From Rhizoclosmatium globosum (Eukaryota; Chytridiomycota; Chytridiomycetes; Chytridiales; Chytriomycetaceae): a stretch of DNA of 64,000 bases. A model generated the notes under the pieces. That model made no database searches and was not told the origin of the DNA. It saw nothing but the letters and a program-made list of their open reading frames with translations. The stretch's first letter is position 1, and each line of letters opens with the position of its first letter. The stretch covers positions 186,001-250,000 of the forward strand of contig MCGO01000032.1 in the NCBI GenBank assembly GCA_002104985.1, read 5' to 3'. The translations under genes and the position numbers were made by a program. Shown one piece after another: positions 34,514 through 45,979 of this stretch.

Positions 34514-35544
34514 TTATTTCGCCAACACCAAAGTAAAGTGTATGTGACAGTTATCATTCATTTCTGCCGTCGCAATTCGATATCCAAACGTCTGTAAACT
34601 GCGAAACAAGTGAATAGTTGGATGTAAGAAGTCCCATCCAGACGTAGTTTTCACGGCTTTCAAAGAGCTCGAGACTGTCTCAGACTGACTGCAAACATTC
34701 ATTTGGAGAAACATCTGTTTTGGCGAACTTTGAATGTTCCATTCGTTGATTAAGATTGGCAGCGTTGTCCATTCATCTCCCTGACAATTTGAATAAGTCC
34801 CATGTAATTAATAGAAGTTGCTCACATTCAAGTCAATCTTCAGATAGTCCACTTGAACGATTCCAAGCTCATCCATCGCGTTATGCCACGTCTTATGGAT
34901 TTTATCGAGTTGACCAGCTTCGTCGAAACACCAAGGATAGATTCTCGTATTAAGGCTTTCGGACGGATTTCTCTTGCAGTCGAAAGTGTAGATCTATGAT
35001 AGCGTTCGTTAGGATGGGCATTGGTTGGGCAAGAATACAACTCAACTGTACAACCGAAATTCGACACGAATCCAGAATTAGATCCAAGCGAAACAGAAGT
35101 ACATCCGCTAGGTAGAGGTCTGAAAAACTCCCCACATGACCAATGCCCACCAATTCTTATTCGAGTAAGATGTCAGTTCTACATTGCTGACCGCTCCACT
35201 TACTTTTGAAAGTAATTACGGTCACACTGATATGTTTCGGGAAAGAGAGCCAATAGGTTGAGACCGTTATACTTTGAGGCTTCATCTGGTGTGAGCTTGT
35301 CAAAATCATTCCAGACTTCCAGCATCTGATTCATTCTGTCCAACGCCCATGTTTCGACTGTGAACCCAGAAAACAATTGCTTCAATGTGAAGCCCTGAAG
35401 GCCCGTCGGTGTCAAAGGACGTTTGAAGTAAAAGCCAATGGCACACAAGAGGAACAGTGTTGGGATTGCAACAGCCAAAGCTATGAGTTTAGAGCGCAGT
35501 TTTTTCGATGGCTGTGGCTTTGCATAGACAATCTCGGTATTCAT
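34514..35544 (-). CDS. Type II membrane protein with METTL24-like methyltransferase domain
   Basis: The N-terminus has a short cytosolic tail and an anchor helix (LIALAVAIPTLFLLCAIGFYF). The lumenal part has NQMLEVWNDFDKLTPDEASKYN and CDRNYF, then IGGHWSCGEFF and SVSLGSNSGFVSNF. YTFDCKRNPSESLNTRIYP and WHNAMDELGIVQVDYLKIDLN follow, then LPILINEWN and the end GYRIATAEMNDNCHIHFTLVLAK. The order GG-x-W-C, a 'GSN' glycine loop, HTFDC-like, and VDYLKIDLNGDEW matches the METTL24/FkbM-type predicted SAM-dependent methyltransferases. Assignment rests on remembered family patterns, so it is tentative. Substrates are unknown. An alternative upstream ATG at 35667 exists. Frames change at introns near 35205 and 34830 and at probable missing bases. 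Confidence 0.45.
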
Positions 35545-35785
35545 GCCGTATGTACTTGAAGTTTGGAGGAAAGAGTTTGAATAACTAAGGCGGGACAAAT
35601 TCACACATTGAACAGCATTGAACACAGTCTTTCTATGAGGATAACCAATGCATTTATTTTCTACCATTCAAAGTGAACTGGACGAAATTAGTATGGGCTT
35701 CATCGGGCACAAAAATCCTAAACGGGTTTGTCCAACGAGAAAACTCGAAAACTATTCCACAGGAGAATGAAAAACTCAAGAAAAA

Positions 35786-36665
35786 ATGTTCACGATCCGC
35801 CTGTGTATCTTTGTTGCGAGCATCGCCTTTGCCACTGCTTTGAGTGCAAACATTTCTCCTTCAACCAAGCCCCAACTCCACCAATTTGCGGGCCCAATCA
35901 TTCGCAACGTCGAAGTCAACCCAATTTTCTTTGGAAGTTTAGCAAGTCTACCAAGACGGAATTGTTCAAGTTTTATGAGGCCGTGGTGACCGACAGTCCT
36001 TGGTGGAAAGCTCTGTCTGAATACCAAATCCAAGTGGCTCAATTGGTAGGGCATACTCGCTTCCGGCTGGAACTTGCAGTGATCCGGTCACGTCGTTGGA
36101 TGATCGCAAGGATATCAAGCCACTTTTGTACAAACTCGTGAAAGATGGGGTTATTACTCCAGACTTCAACTTCAATTCGGTTTACGCATTCCACGTAGCT
36201 CCAGGGATTAACGTGACATCTGATTTTGGCGATAAATCGTGCAAGTCAATGTCGGGGTATCATTCCTACGTGAACATCACTGATTTGAATGTTCCGAACG
36301 TTCCATTCTTGATTTACACTGTGATTCCTGATCCTGCGTGTATGGTTGAGCCACCATTTAGCTACAGTGATCTCTTGCAAATCGCTGCTTCGCATGAGCT
36401 CGCGGAAGCCGTTACAGATCCGTTGCTTTCGCTTGCCATTGAGATTATGCTTGTGAAGGGAGCAAAAGGCGTCGCACAAGCTACGCAAGTTGCTGCTTGG
36501 GTCGATGTCGATACTTTAAAGCTAAAGGTCAATGGGGAAATTGCGGATTTCTGCGAAGGACAAGCCGATTTGGCTCCAGTGCCAAAGACTGTTGGTGGAG
36601 ATGGTAAGGAATACTCCATCACAAAGTTTTGGTCTCAAAAGAAGAACGCTTGTGTCGTAGCTTAA
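35786..36665 (+). CDS. Secreted EXORDIUM/PHI-1-like protein
   Basis: A signal peptide (MFTIRLCIFVASIAFATALSA) is followed by FAGPIIRNVEVNPIFFG, FYEAVVTDSPWWKALSEY and DDRKDIKPLLYKLV. NSVYAFHVAPGINVTSDF, SMSGYHSYVN and LIYTVIPDP then lead to ASHELAEAVTDPLL and YSITKFWSQKKNACVV. The order (beta strand VxVNPIFFG, W-W-LSEY, YxxHxAPG, then HELAEAVTDP) matches fungal relatives of plant EXORDIUM/phosphate-induced protein 1. The HELAE motif resembles a zinc site, but I know of no proven activity. The protein should be extracellular or wall-associated. Frame changes near 35.95 and 36.04 kb fit missing bases, and a signal-to-stop span of about 280 residues fits the family. Confidence 0.6.
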
Positions 36666-36683
36666 TCAGACCAATCTTACTTA

Positions 36684-36689
36684 AATAAA
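36684..36689 (+). terminator. Poly(A) signal for the EXORDIUM-like gene
   Basis: AATAAA lies 18 bp after the TAA at 36663-36665. The convergent neighbour ends at 36777, so the 3' ends nearly meet. Confidence 0.5.
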
Positions 36690-36776
36690 GGCGCATGATT
36701 TTTGAGTTGCATTTTATTATCATTATTGATGAGGATCTGGGGTATCATACACTATGTGGTCTATGCAATATAAAGT

Positions 36777-37921
36777 TTAATTCACCGCCACAACAGGCCG
36801 AGTTGTGCGATTCAGTGAGGGTGGTGGAGAGACGGATTTAACGCCCTTGACTGATTTGAAATGGAATCCATTCAAAACGCCTTTCCACCATTGATTTGAT
36901 TCATTACGGAGGCGTTCCACAGTTCCAGGAGGTAACTACAGATGTTCTGATTTAGATAGAGCACGTATAGTACAGGACGAGAGTAAGGGATTCTAACCTT
37001 TGACAAACTTTCCTCAGGGAAGTCATATCCTGCCCTCAGAAGCGCTTCGAAAAACTGCCGAAGCTTTGGAGTCATGTCCAAATGTTTCGATAGTGCTGTG
37101 GTATAAAGGTGTTAACACAGAACCAAGGACGAGAATCCAACTCAACTGTTGTCGAAATCAGATGAAACCCAGTCTCCAATCATATTCAAAAACTGTTGTC
37201 GGTTTCGCTCAGATAAGTCCTGAGGATTAACCGCTATTAGATCACCATCGGCACTTAGTAATGAAACCCACTGGTGACTCTATCAAGGTTCTGTAAAAGC
37301 TCAAATAGTCGGCGAAGCAGATGGAGAAAGGTTTCCCGCATTGTCGATACAATGTGTCAAGTAGAAACAAGGTTCGTTCAACAACGACTGTATAAAGGCT
37401 TGGTTAGCAACAGGCACTGCATTGATTCAGCCATGAGCATACCATGATCATCCGACACCAGGATAGAGTTAATAGTTGTGATTGCGGAGTCGCATCTGAG
37501 TAGGGTTCATCAAAGGTGAGTTCTACGGCTTGGAAGAACAAAAGCTTACCCTTCTCGTGGAGAGGTGGTAGCGTAGCAGGCCTTGATGACAGTGACAATC
37601 TCGTAGATTGTAAGGATTGTATGTGGGTTCTCCAGGAAGGATACATTGTGGACGGCGACGGGGATGTCTTGGACTTGCATTCTTGTTTTTGGGGGAGAGG
37701 TAAAATTTGGCGGCTGTCCGGATTGCGCAATTCACTCGTGCAACTAGGAAAGGTATTCCACTTCCGTATATTGATAAAGGGTAAGAAGGGTTGATAGAGT
37801 TAGGATGAGGTGGGGTTGAGGAAGCCGAGTGAAGGTCAAAAGGATTGGCCCTTAAATGTACGCCACCTGGAAAGTTAACACAAGACTCACGGAAACTTCC
37901 TGTTCTATCATAAGAGATCAT
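36777..37921 (-). CDS. VHS-domain protein, copy 2 (no GAT seen), possibly decayed
   Basis: The minus strand carries, in order, pieces that align with the VHS gene at 32907. IPVAVHNVSFLENP and YEIVTVIKACYATTSPREG match the second helix; LDTLYRQCGKPFSICFADYL matches LSSFYTNCEKPFAVEVARK. NRQQFLNMIGDWVSSD matches NRAQLLEMIGEWATTT, and LRQFFEALLRAGYDFPEESLSK matches LFESLLRSRYRFPEEVYSK. A short tail ends VVAVN at 36777. The Pro-rich linker and GAT region of copy 1 are absent. Frames change between every block. Some changes are introns (for example near 36935-36990), but the 5' end is unclear and the gene may be degenerate. The start at ATG 37921 is a guess. Confidence 0.5.
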
Positions 37922-37999
37922 TTTTTTCGTGAATCATGAAATAAATCCTTATTCAAGATTTTCTCAAAAGAGAGTTGCATTCAACATTGCAAAACGCAC

Positions 38000-39163
38000 A
38001 TGGTACCCCATCAGTTCTCCCCGCTCGTTCTCAACAACTCTGGAGCATTCGACGCTGATCAACGCGAAATCGTTGATGCCTATCTCCGCATTGGAGCTGC
38101 CCGAGCATTGCATTTCGGTCTCACTGACACAACGACACCCGAGTCAGCACAAGAAACACTCGAATTCTACGCCTCACCGGTAACAGATTTCGTCAAAGAC
38201 TGTTGGCTATTACGGCGTGGAAACGATATTGTAGGATTTCTCCTTGTATTGGCCCCAGCTACTGCCCACGGTGTTCGCATCACTTGCTTGATTGATCCGA
38301 CTCTTCGCGAATATAAGGATTTGATTCAATCGAGTTTGGAGTTTTCAAAAGATTGGGTAAAGAGAAACGCGGATAAGTTTGGGTATGGCGGTGAAGTCCG
38401 GATTCAGTTTGAAGTGTTGGATGAGGATACGATTGCCGCGAGTGTTTTCAAGGAGAATGGTGAGTGTTTGTGGTTCATATGAAATACCAAGGTTTGACAT
38501 TTGTACAGGGCTGATGGTACAATCATTTGACGAGAGAATGTGCAAGAACCTCAACCTTGAAGCGAATGAGCCATGTTTCGACGAAATCAAGGAACGACTT
38601 GCAGATCTTGGTTTTGCGATTCACACTTCTATTTCACCGCAACATCACCATATGCTTTACAAGTCATTTAAACACGCATTTTCGCATGTCAAACGGATCA
38701 ACGAAATGGACTTTGATTCTTTTGTCCGTGGCGTTATCCAGGAAACTTCATTGCATATCGTCGTGTGGGATGCAAGACGGAATAGTATTGTTGCCGCTGC
38801 ATTGGTCAAAGATTTTAAGGGTGAAGCTGTGGCGCTTGATTATATCTGGGTACAGAAAGAGTTAAGGGGACGAGGTGTGGGTGGGTTGTTGATGCGAGCA
38901 GTGTTTGCGGAGCTCAAAGGGAGGAGATATTCAAAGGTGGAATTGGATATGGATCAGAATAACACGACAGGAGCGAGACGTTTGTATGAGAAGGTTGGGA
39001 TGACTAAGGTGCATGGGTTCAAGTTTTGGGGCGATGTTGTGGTAATCTGGCTAACAAGCCAAGATGGTGCAAAAAGACAATCAAGACTACTGTTGTGACG
39101 AAAAACAAGGAGGTTACGACAGTAACTGTTACGACTCGAGTTGAGTTTGTTCAAGTTCTATAG
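38000..39163 (+). CDS. GNAT-fold acetyltransferase, tandem copy 1
   Basis: ATG 38000 opens an N-terminal half with CWLLRRGNDIVGFLLVLAP and KDWVKRNADKFGYGGEVRIQFEV. A clean intron follows (GTGAGT at 38461 to ...ACAG). The second half carries the GNAT core: HIVVWDARRNSIVAAALVKDF, DYIWVQKELRGRGVGGLLMRAVFAEL (motif A, Q-x-x-G-x-G for acetyl-CoA), and KVELDMDQNNTTGARRLYEKVGM (motif B). Two tandem GNAT-like folds are likely. The open frame stops at 39096, but sequence homologous to copy 2 (CKKTIKTT, VTVTTRVE) continues in another frame to TAG 39161-39163, so a base is probably missing near 39070. Substrate unknown. Poly(A) signal AATAAA is at 39183-39188. Confidence 0.7.
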
Positions 39164-39454
39164 GAATCCAATCATATCATGAAATAAATATACCCATCTG
39201 TAGTTAAAAACTAGTTATGCATAAAAATGCATTTGTGAATTACTTGTGGGATGTCTTGCTCGTATCGGACACTTATTTGGAGTTTGACTATATTGGTATT
39301 GGGACGCGATTGAAGACAATACTGCCATTTTGTTAGTAATGCAATCAGACATGATAACGATAGCAAGAAAAATCGGGAAAGCCATTTGGCCAACCAGCAC
39401 AAAAAGACCTTTTCAAATCTGTCGACCAAAAAAGCACGTGTTGCAAAGAGCCAA

Positions 39455-40614
39455 ATGACCCTCAAGCACACTCAATACTCTATTTTGCCAGAACACTCTG
39501 AGCTTGAGAGCTTTGTTCCAACTCGACAAGATGCTGTAATGCGTACATACGATTCACGGGAGGCCTTGAGACCGAAAGCTCAGCATTGGAAACCCTTAAA
39601 CTGAAGAGCACTTCGTCCGAGTATCTGGCTAGAAACTTCTGGGTTGTTACTAATGATTCCGGGTCTGTTGTTGCAGGTTTTGGGGTTGCGAGTATGACTG
39701 GCAGTGGTGTCGTACACGTGCATGTGGCTGCGGATTCTCTGGCTGACGGGTATCAAGGAGTCTTGGAACATTGTATAAGCGTTGCGAAAAGCTGGATTCG
39801 CGAGAATAGAAATCGGTTTGGGTATAGTGGTGAGGTGCGGTTGAGGATTCAGACAAGAGATGCAGATTCTGTGGGGATCGTGTTCTAAACAAGCATGGTA
39901 ATATACTTCATTCTTGGCCATCAGGCTTTAGTTCATATCTAATCGTTATGTTTTGTTGGGAATAGGATTCGTCGACCAATTTGTGGACTATCACTTGAGG
40001 AAGGACTTTGATCCTTTAGTGCCCGAGCCTCTATCGACAGAATACAAAGCGTATCTTGAAGAACAAGGTTTAGAGCTGCGTCCTTCATTCTCGCTGAGCA
40101 TGGGCCAATGCTTTACCTATCCTATGACCAAGCCCATCGCGACCAACATCCAGTTACGCCAGAAGAATTTTTAAGACAGCTTTTAATGGGTGCTGGGTAC
40201 GATGCATCCATGTGCTATATTCTATGGAAGAAAGACAGAGTTGTTGGAGCAGTTATTATAAGGGACTTTGCGACAAGGATTGCGTATGTCACATTTGCGT
40301 GGGTATCTCCTGAATATCAAGACAGTGAAGTTGATGGGTTGCTGATGCGATTGGCTTTTTCTAATTTGGCTGAACGTGGGTTTAGATATGTGATGACACG
40401 GGTTGGAACAAATGAGGCTGTTGAGCATTTCAAGCGTGGTGGAATGGAAAAGTTGAAGGGGACAAAGACCTGGGAATGCGGTGTGCAACTTGGCACTCAA
40501 GAAGTCAAACTGTGCAAGAAGACGATTAAGACCACGCAAACAACTGTTACAAACAAAAAGACGTTGTACGAGTTACAACGAGGGTTGAATACATTATCTG
40601 TTAATAAAGCGAGT
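39455..40614 (+). CDS. GNAT-fold acetyltransferase, tandem copy 2
   Basis: This paralog of the gene just upstream shares the plan: an N-terminal half with NFWVVTNDSGSVVAGFGVA and RENRNRFGYSGEVRLRI. An intron lies near 39895-39965. The C-terminal half has CYILWKKDRVVGAVIIRDF, AYVTFAWVSPEYQDSEVDGLLMRLAF and VEHFKRGGMEKL. Motif A is altered: copy 1 has RGRGVGG where this copy has QDSEVDG, so the acetyl-CoA pyrophosphate loop may be lost. Breaks near 39580, 39885, 40110 and 40565 fit missing bases. The true end is taken as TAA 40612-40614, because VRVTTRVEYI there matches the end of copy 1. Only 38 bp separate it from the SNF2 gene. Confidence 0.65.
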
Positions 40615-40652
40615 GTTTCAGGCAATGTCCGAAAAGTCGGTGCAACAAACGA

Positions 40653-43600
40653 ATGTCCGCCAAACGAGTGACCATCGACACATCGCAACTGCTTCACATT
40701 CCGCCCTTGGACCTCGCCGCCACGCCACCACACGCGCCGCCACCCGGTCTTCGCGTTCCTCTGTTTGACTACCAGGCGCGGACACTGACTCGGATGACGT
40801 CGATCGAGGCGCTGTCGTCGACGGGGCTCAGTGTTCCGGGCGTGTCAAAGCCGCTGTTTTCGAAGGGCGGCGTTGTGGTTTGTTTGTTTGTTTGTTTGGT
40901 ATTGTTACTTTGTTTGTTCTTAAATCTATCGCCTTCTTGAAGGCCGACGTCGTGGGCCTCGGAAAGACCGCCGTCTGCATCGCCCGCATTCTCGCCGATG
41001 CCTGTCAAACTAAGAAGACTCTCGTTGTGACTCCAACTCATCTGGCGAAGCAGTGGCTCGATGAAATGCGCAAGTTTGCCGATCCTGGTGCTCTTCAGGT
41101 GTGCATGGTGAACGAAGTCTCCCTCTCCCCAATGGAATCAAGAATCAAGGATCACAATGTAGTTATCGTCACTGTTGAATTCTTGCTCTCTGTGCCGTAC
41201 AAATTGGCTCTCGAGAATGCCAGACATACCACTATGCATTCGATCGAGTGGAGACGCGTTATCTTTGACGAGTGTCACGAAACTATTCTTTTTGGACATG
41301 AAAATATGAAGATTCTGCGTTCTTTTACTGCTACGAATGGTATGTTACTTTGATCAAGCAGCAACTCAACTCAAACCAAAAATTTATACAGTCTGGTGCG
41401 TGTCTGGAACTCCCTTCACACATGCCGATCAATCCATTTTTGGAATCCATCAGCTTCTAAATATCGACATCAAACTCAATGTGACAAATAATCCATTCGC
41501 ACTGATGTCAAAAACGAGCAAGTACAGAAATGAGGCGTTCGAATACCTCAAGAAACTCATTTACCTACGTAATACTCCTGAATCTATTGCCGCCTTTCGC
41601 AAACAGTCTGGATCCCGATCCAGTATACCAGAACCAAAGTGAGTTTGAAGATACAGCGAAAATGGAATGCAAACAACGAAAACCCAGCGCCATTGAGCGA
41701 AAAACGCGTGAATTTTCATCCAACATTAACCTACCGTTTTTAAAGGTACCAAGAACACATTATCTTCCTCCCCTACACAGTATTTGAACGCGCCTTCTAC
41801 GATGAACGTCTAACCCGTATCGGCCGATCCAAAGACTTGTATTCCGAAACCCTTGAACCTCTGCGCCAACTTTGCTGCCACCCCGAAGCCAGCAACGACT
41901 GGAACCAACGCCTGGCTGACCTAGACCCTCGCGCAAATCGTGTCCTTTCCGACAACAACCACCGCCATAAATCCTCATCCAGCAGTACAACCCCACACCC
42001 CCCGCAACCACCCGTCCAAAAAGGCCTTTCCCTCGCACAACTCCCAGCCCGTATGATCAAAGTCAAGAAATCTGAAATCGCGCGGTTAGATGCAACAAGA
42101 GACAGAATCGAGTCTCGTATCGCGAGTGCGGAAGCGTCCATAAAGTACATTGACGCAATCACGAATTCGTCCACGCATGTGAAGATCACGGAGCGTGTTT
42201 CTGGGTATGGTGGTGGGAGTTTTACGTTTTATGATATGAGTGCGTTGCTTGGTGAGAAGGTTGAGGAGTGGGCGGAGGTGGATGAGACGGGACGGGTGAG
42301 GCTTCGGGCTCCGACTATTGACGGTGGTGGCGCTGTTGGGTATGTTAGGGCTGAGGAGGGGATGCAGACGTTGAGTCAGTTGGGGCATGTGGAGCGGATG
42401 GCGTTTGTGAAGAGTTCGAAGGAGTGGATTGAGGGTGAGAGGAGGGAGTTGGAGGAGGTTGCGAGGGAGAAGGCGCAGGTTGAGGCTGAGATTCGGTACT
42501 TTTTGGGGATGGTTGAGGGGTTGAAGAATGCTGAGGCTGGAAATACGGGGAATGTTGTTGTGGTGAAAGAGTCTGAAAGCGCAGTGAAGGACGAGGATGG
42601 AGAGAAGAATACAAGTACGGAACCGACTGTTACTCTTGAGGACGCGACGACGGATAGCGAAACGGTGGAAGCCACAACCGAAAACAAGGAAGACACAAAA
42701 GAAAACTCACAGGAGTGCTTGTTGTGTGCCGAAGATGTCACTATGTTGGCTGTCTTAAGTTGTGGGCACTCCAGTTGCCGGCGTTGTTTGGTAAGCTTCG
42801 AAAAATAGTGAAACGTATATGTAATGACTACTTTATCATAGAATGCCTGGATGGAAAAGAACAAGTCATGTCCTACTTGTCGAAAAATCATTAAAGATGG
42901 CGATGAAATCTTTGAGGTTACAACAGGTACAAAAGTTGAGCCAGTTGCTCCAGTCGCACCCGTCACAGTTGTTCCACCTGTCATTGAGCGTCCTGAACCT
43001 ATGGTGTTTAAGCCAGTACCTCCTATCGTTATGAAACACGGAACCAAACCTGCCGCAGTCGCAGATTTCTTGCGCAAAACTCTTGCCGCTTCACCAGATA
43101 ATCGCATAATTGTTTTTTCAAAATGGCATTCCATGTTAAATTTGTTGGCAAAGACTCTGAACGCGCTCAATATCCCAAATTTGTGAGTAACAAAGCCATA
43201 CAAATTTTTAAATTAAATTGAAGCTTGCGATTCCAGGTTTCCAAAGAAGGCGTTGAATCAAAAAGTCGCGCAAGAAGCGTACGAAGCAACAACGATGTCA
43301 ACACCAGTATCAAAGGGCAAGAAACGTGCACTTCCATCATCTACACCTGACCAATACGAAACTTCTACGAGCCGCATCGCAGATCCAATCAACGAATTCA
43401 AAACGAGTTCTGAATTTCGAATCTTGATGCTCAGTTTGCAAGAAAGTGCTTCGGGAACCAACTTGCAGTGTGCAAACACCATTGTCATGCTAGAGCCTGC
43501 TAGTGGAGATAATAGCGCGCATGCAATCGCTACAGAGCAGCAAGCGATTGGAAGGGCTGTTCGATTTGGGGTAAATATCTTCTTTGTCATAGTTCGGCTT

Positions 43601-44100
43601 TTGACTAAAAAAATTCTAGCAAACTCAATGGTTCGAGTTTATAAGTTTATTGTTCGGGGTACGATTGAGGAGGATCTGTATAGGTTCCAAGAGACAGAGA
43701 GAAAGAAGCGTGTGATGTTAACTGAAGGAAACGTAGTCCATTTACGACGACGTGCTCTTATTGAAGTCGATGCTGATTTCACGAGTACTGATATTGTTAT
43801 CGGTGAGGATAGGATTGTTGAAGAAGAGGAGTGGAAGAGGAGGAATCACCGAAAGTTCTGAATGAGCCAGTCATTGCTGACGTGGAAGATGACGTCCAAA
43901 TTGTAGGATCGAGCTCCGTCTCACCGCCTCCAACCATCAATAATTCCAAAGCGTCGATTTCTCCGCCTCCAGCTAAAATCGCAAAGAAGGCATTAAGCTT
44001 CAGTTGTCCTATTTGCAACAAGGACCTTGAGGTTGATTCTAACGCGGATGTAAACATTCATGTTGATGAATGTTTGATGACGAATATGGCCATTGAGTAA
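40653..44100 (+). CDS. SNF2-family ATPase with internal RING finger and C-terminal UBZ-like zinc finger
   Basis: Helicase lobe 1: LFDYQARTLTRM, Walker A DVVGLGKTAVCIA, TLVVTPTHLAKQWLDEM, VVIVTVEFLL, Walker B IFDECHETI (DECH instead of DEAH) and SGTPFTH. A charged coiled-coil insertion follows (about 41.9-42.6 kb). The RING reads CLLCAEDVTMLAVLSCGHSSCRRC and, after an intron, SCPTCRK. Lobe 2 has IIVFSKWHSMLNLL, LMLSLQESASGTNLQCANTIVMLEP and motif VI EQQAIGRAVRFGQT. The C-terminus has CPIC followed by H-x3-C (HVDEC), the spacing of a RAD18-type UBZ4 finger. RING between the lobes is the RAD5/HLTF/SHPRH plan, which builds polyubiquitin on PCNA. Missing bases are evident near 43627 and 43857. Confidence 0.78.
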
Positions 44101-44126
44101 AGCCAGAGAGTGATAATAAATAGTGT

Positions 44127-45635
44127 TTATTTTACAGTGGAAATCACGTCTTTCCAATTCCACTCCTATCATTCTTCTGAGCATTTGCAGACACGCGATC
44201 TGTTTCCGCCGTCGTGAATCCACAGATGCTGTGATGGATGCCGTCCCTCCTCCTCCTCCTTCGTCCAAGTTCATCAGGTCTTCCGCATCATCCGCTTCAT
44301 CCTCTGAATTTATAAGATCCTTGACGCTTATGGCTTTTCGCATTGGAGGCGGGACTGGATACTCCTGGACTAGCTTTGTTGGTGAGGACGAGGCGGAGAA
44401 GCTCGTTTCTGGGTTGACGTGTTTTGAATGACTCGAGGTAAGAAGCTATTCATAGCTGAAGTTACTTCCACGTTTGAATTTATAGGAGTAGCTGCAGGCG
44501 GGTATGTAGACATCATACTGAGTGGCATTTGAGGAGGTTGTGTAGTGTGGCCTGACGATACGTAGTAAACATCTGAAGCTCGGTTCAAATGCTTTTCAAA
44601 TGCACTGCTACTTGATGCGTCTTGCGAAAGAAGCGTGGCTTCCAAGTCATATAGAAAGCCGTTCAAGTTTGATAATTCAGGACTGGGGTACAAGTCAAAC
44701 CGCACAGGACTCGTTAACACTGTTGAGGGCGTATATGACGTTTCTGGAGAGGAAATGGAAGGCGATTCTGTTGATTCAGGTACAATCGAAGAGATATTTT
44801 CCAACAAACTCTCAATTTCTGCGGAATGTGGAAAACGTCTTACACGAGGCGGACAGAAACAAAGATGGATTTACCGGAATCATAATATCGAGAATATCGC
44901 CGTGCTTTTGCGGTTTGCATCAATTCGTCAAATGTTGATTGGCTGTTGGCTTGATGGTGGGAAGGCATGGAGCTTTGTGACGACTTCCAAATGTCGTGAC
45001 GTGGTGAGCTTTCGGCGGCGCAAGAGTCATTTCGCATTAGGTAATGAGGATTTGATGGGACAGAAATTTCGAACTGGTTTGAGATGTCCACTTCCGCGGC
45101 GGGTGGCTCTTGATGGTGGCATATGGTTTCGCAAGACTTTCCCTCGACATTTTTCGAGCAGGTTGCGCATATGATTGGGGTTGTGTCGCAGTCTGCCATG
45201 ATGGGTTGTCTTCACTTGCCGAAATCCCGATCCGTCCAGCCTGACAATCTCTCTCAGCCATATCAGTGATACTACCACCTCGACCAACGTGTCCTGGTTC
45301 GTGAAGCTTTTCGTGTTTCTTAAGGTCTTGGGGCCGTTTGAAGCCACGAGAGCAAACCTGGATGTGTGTGTAATATTGGTGGTCCGATAAGCCCCAAAAA
45401 TCAGGTCATTGACAAGACTAACCGGACAGAGGTGTGGTTTTAGAGGTACGTGTGAGCGCAAGTGTGATGTGAGGTGGTCTCGCTTGTTGTAGGATGCCCG
45501 GCACTCTCCCCAACCACAAGTCAGTGTTAGCGTGTTGCTGATCTTCCTTCCCACATGACTTTCAGATAAGTGGTCATATAGAGCATCGAGTTCGTCAAAG
45601 TGTAGGTCGCAGCTGGTCCAGCGACAAGGAAACAT
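44127..45635 (-). CDS. PacC/Rim101-type zinc-finger transcription factor, copy 1
   Basis: Three C2H2 fingers match Pac[21 protein letters not shown] with [26 protein letters not shown] with HVPLKPH; and, after an intron splitting [23 protein letters not shown]. PacC binds GCCARG and mediates the ambient-pH response; finger 1 packs against finger 2. A regulatory C-terminus follows, rich in Ser/Pro/Gln, with [37 protein letters not shown] and [19 protein letters not shown]. The open frame is broken near 45.05, 44.83 and 44.43 kb. The stop is uncertain: one frame ends at 44127, another runs antisense into the neighbour to 43993. The gene is convergent with the SNF2-RING gene. Confidence 0.8.
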
Positions 45636-45670
45636 GGTGTGTCTGTCCTCTGGGTTTTTTCACTCAAGTT

Positions 45671-45676
45671 CTTGGC
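45671..45676 (-). promoter_or_regulatory. PacC core hexamer (GCCAAG)
   Basis: GCCAAG on the minus strand, 36 bp upstream of the PacC copy 1 start. It matches the known PacC core GCCARG. A hexamer alone is weak evidence. Confidence 0.3.
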
Positions 45677-45979
45677 ACGTAGAGAAAAAACCTAATTTTC
45701 TGTATTCTCAATGAATGAACGGAGTAAGCCTCCATAATACGCCATTTGTCCAACTCGCTCCGTACCAAGCTTCTAAAATGTTGAATCAACGAGAACTTTT
45801 CAATTGAGAAGAGGCAGTGTTCCTTTTCATCCAACATTTCAGATGGTGATGATTAAGTATCTGAGTCAATTACATCCTCTAATTAATCCTCGAAGTTTAG
45901 CTTACTGTTCCTTTTGCCGAAAGTTAACAGAGTCAGGACTACTTTCTTGAAAGACTGTTGCTTTGAAGAATTTCTATTC

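Noticed and set aside
40878..40905. TTTG repeat as a mobile or regulatory element
   Set aside because: It is a short simple repeat inside the first intron of the SNF2-RING gene.
43993..44343. Minus-strand extension of PacC copy 1 to 43993
   Set aside because: It would run antisense through the UBZ exon of the SNF2-RING gene; the overlap more likely reflects a lost base and an earlier stop.
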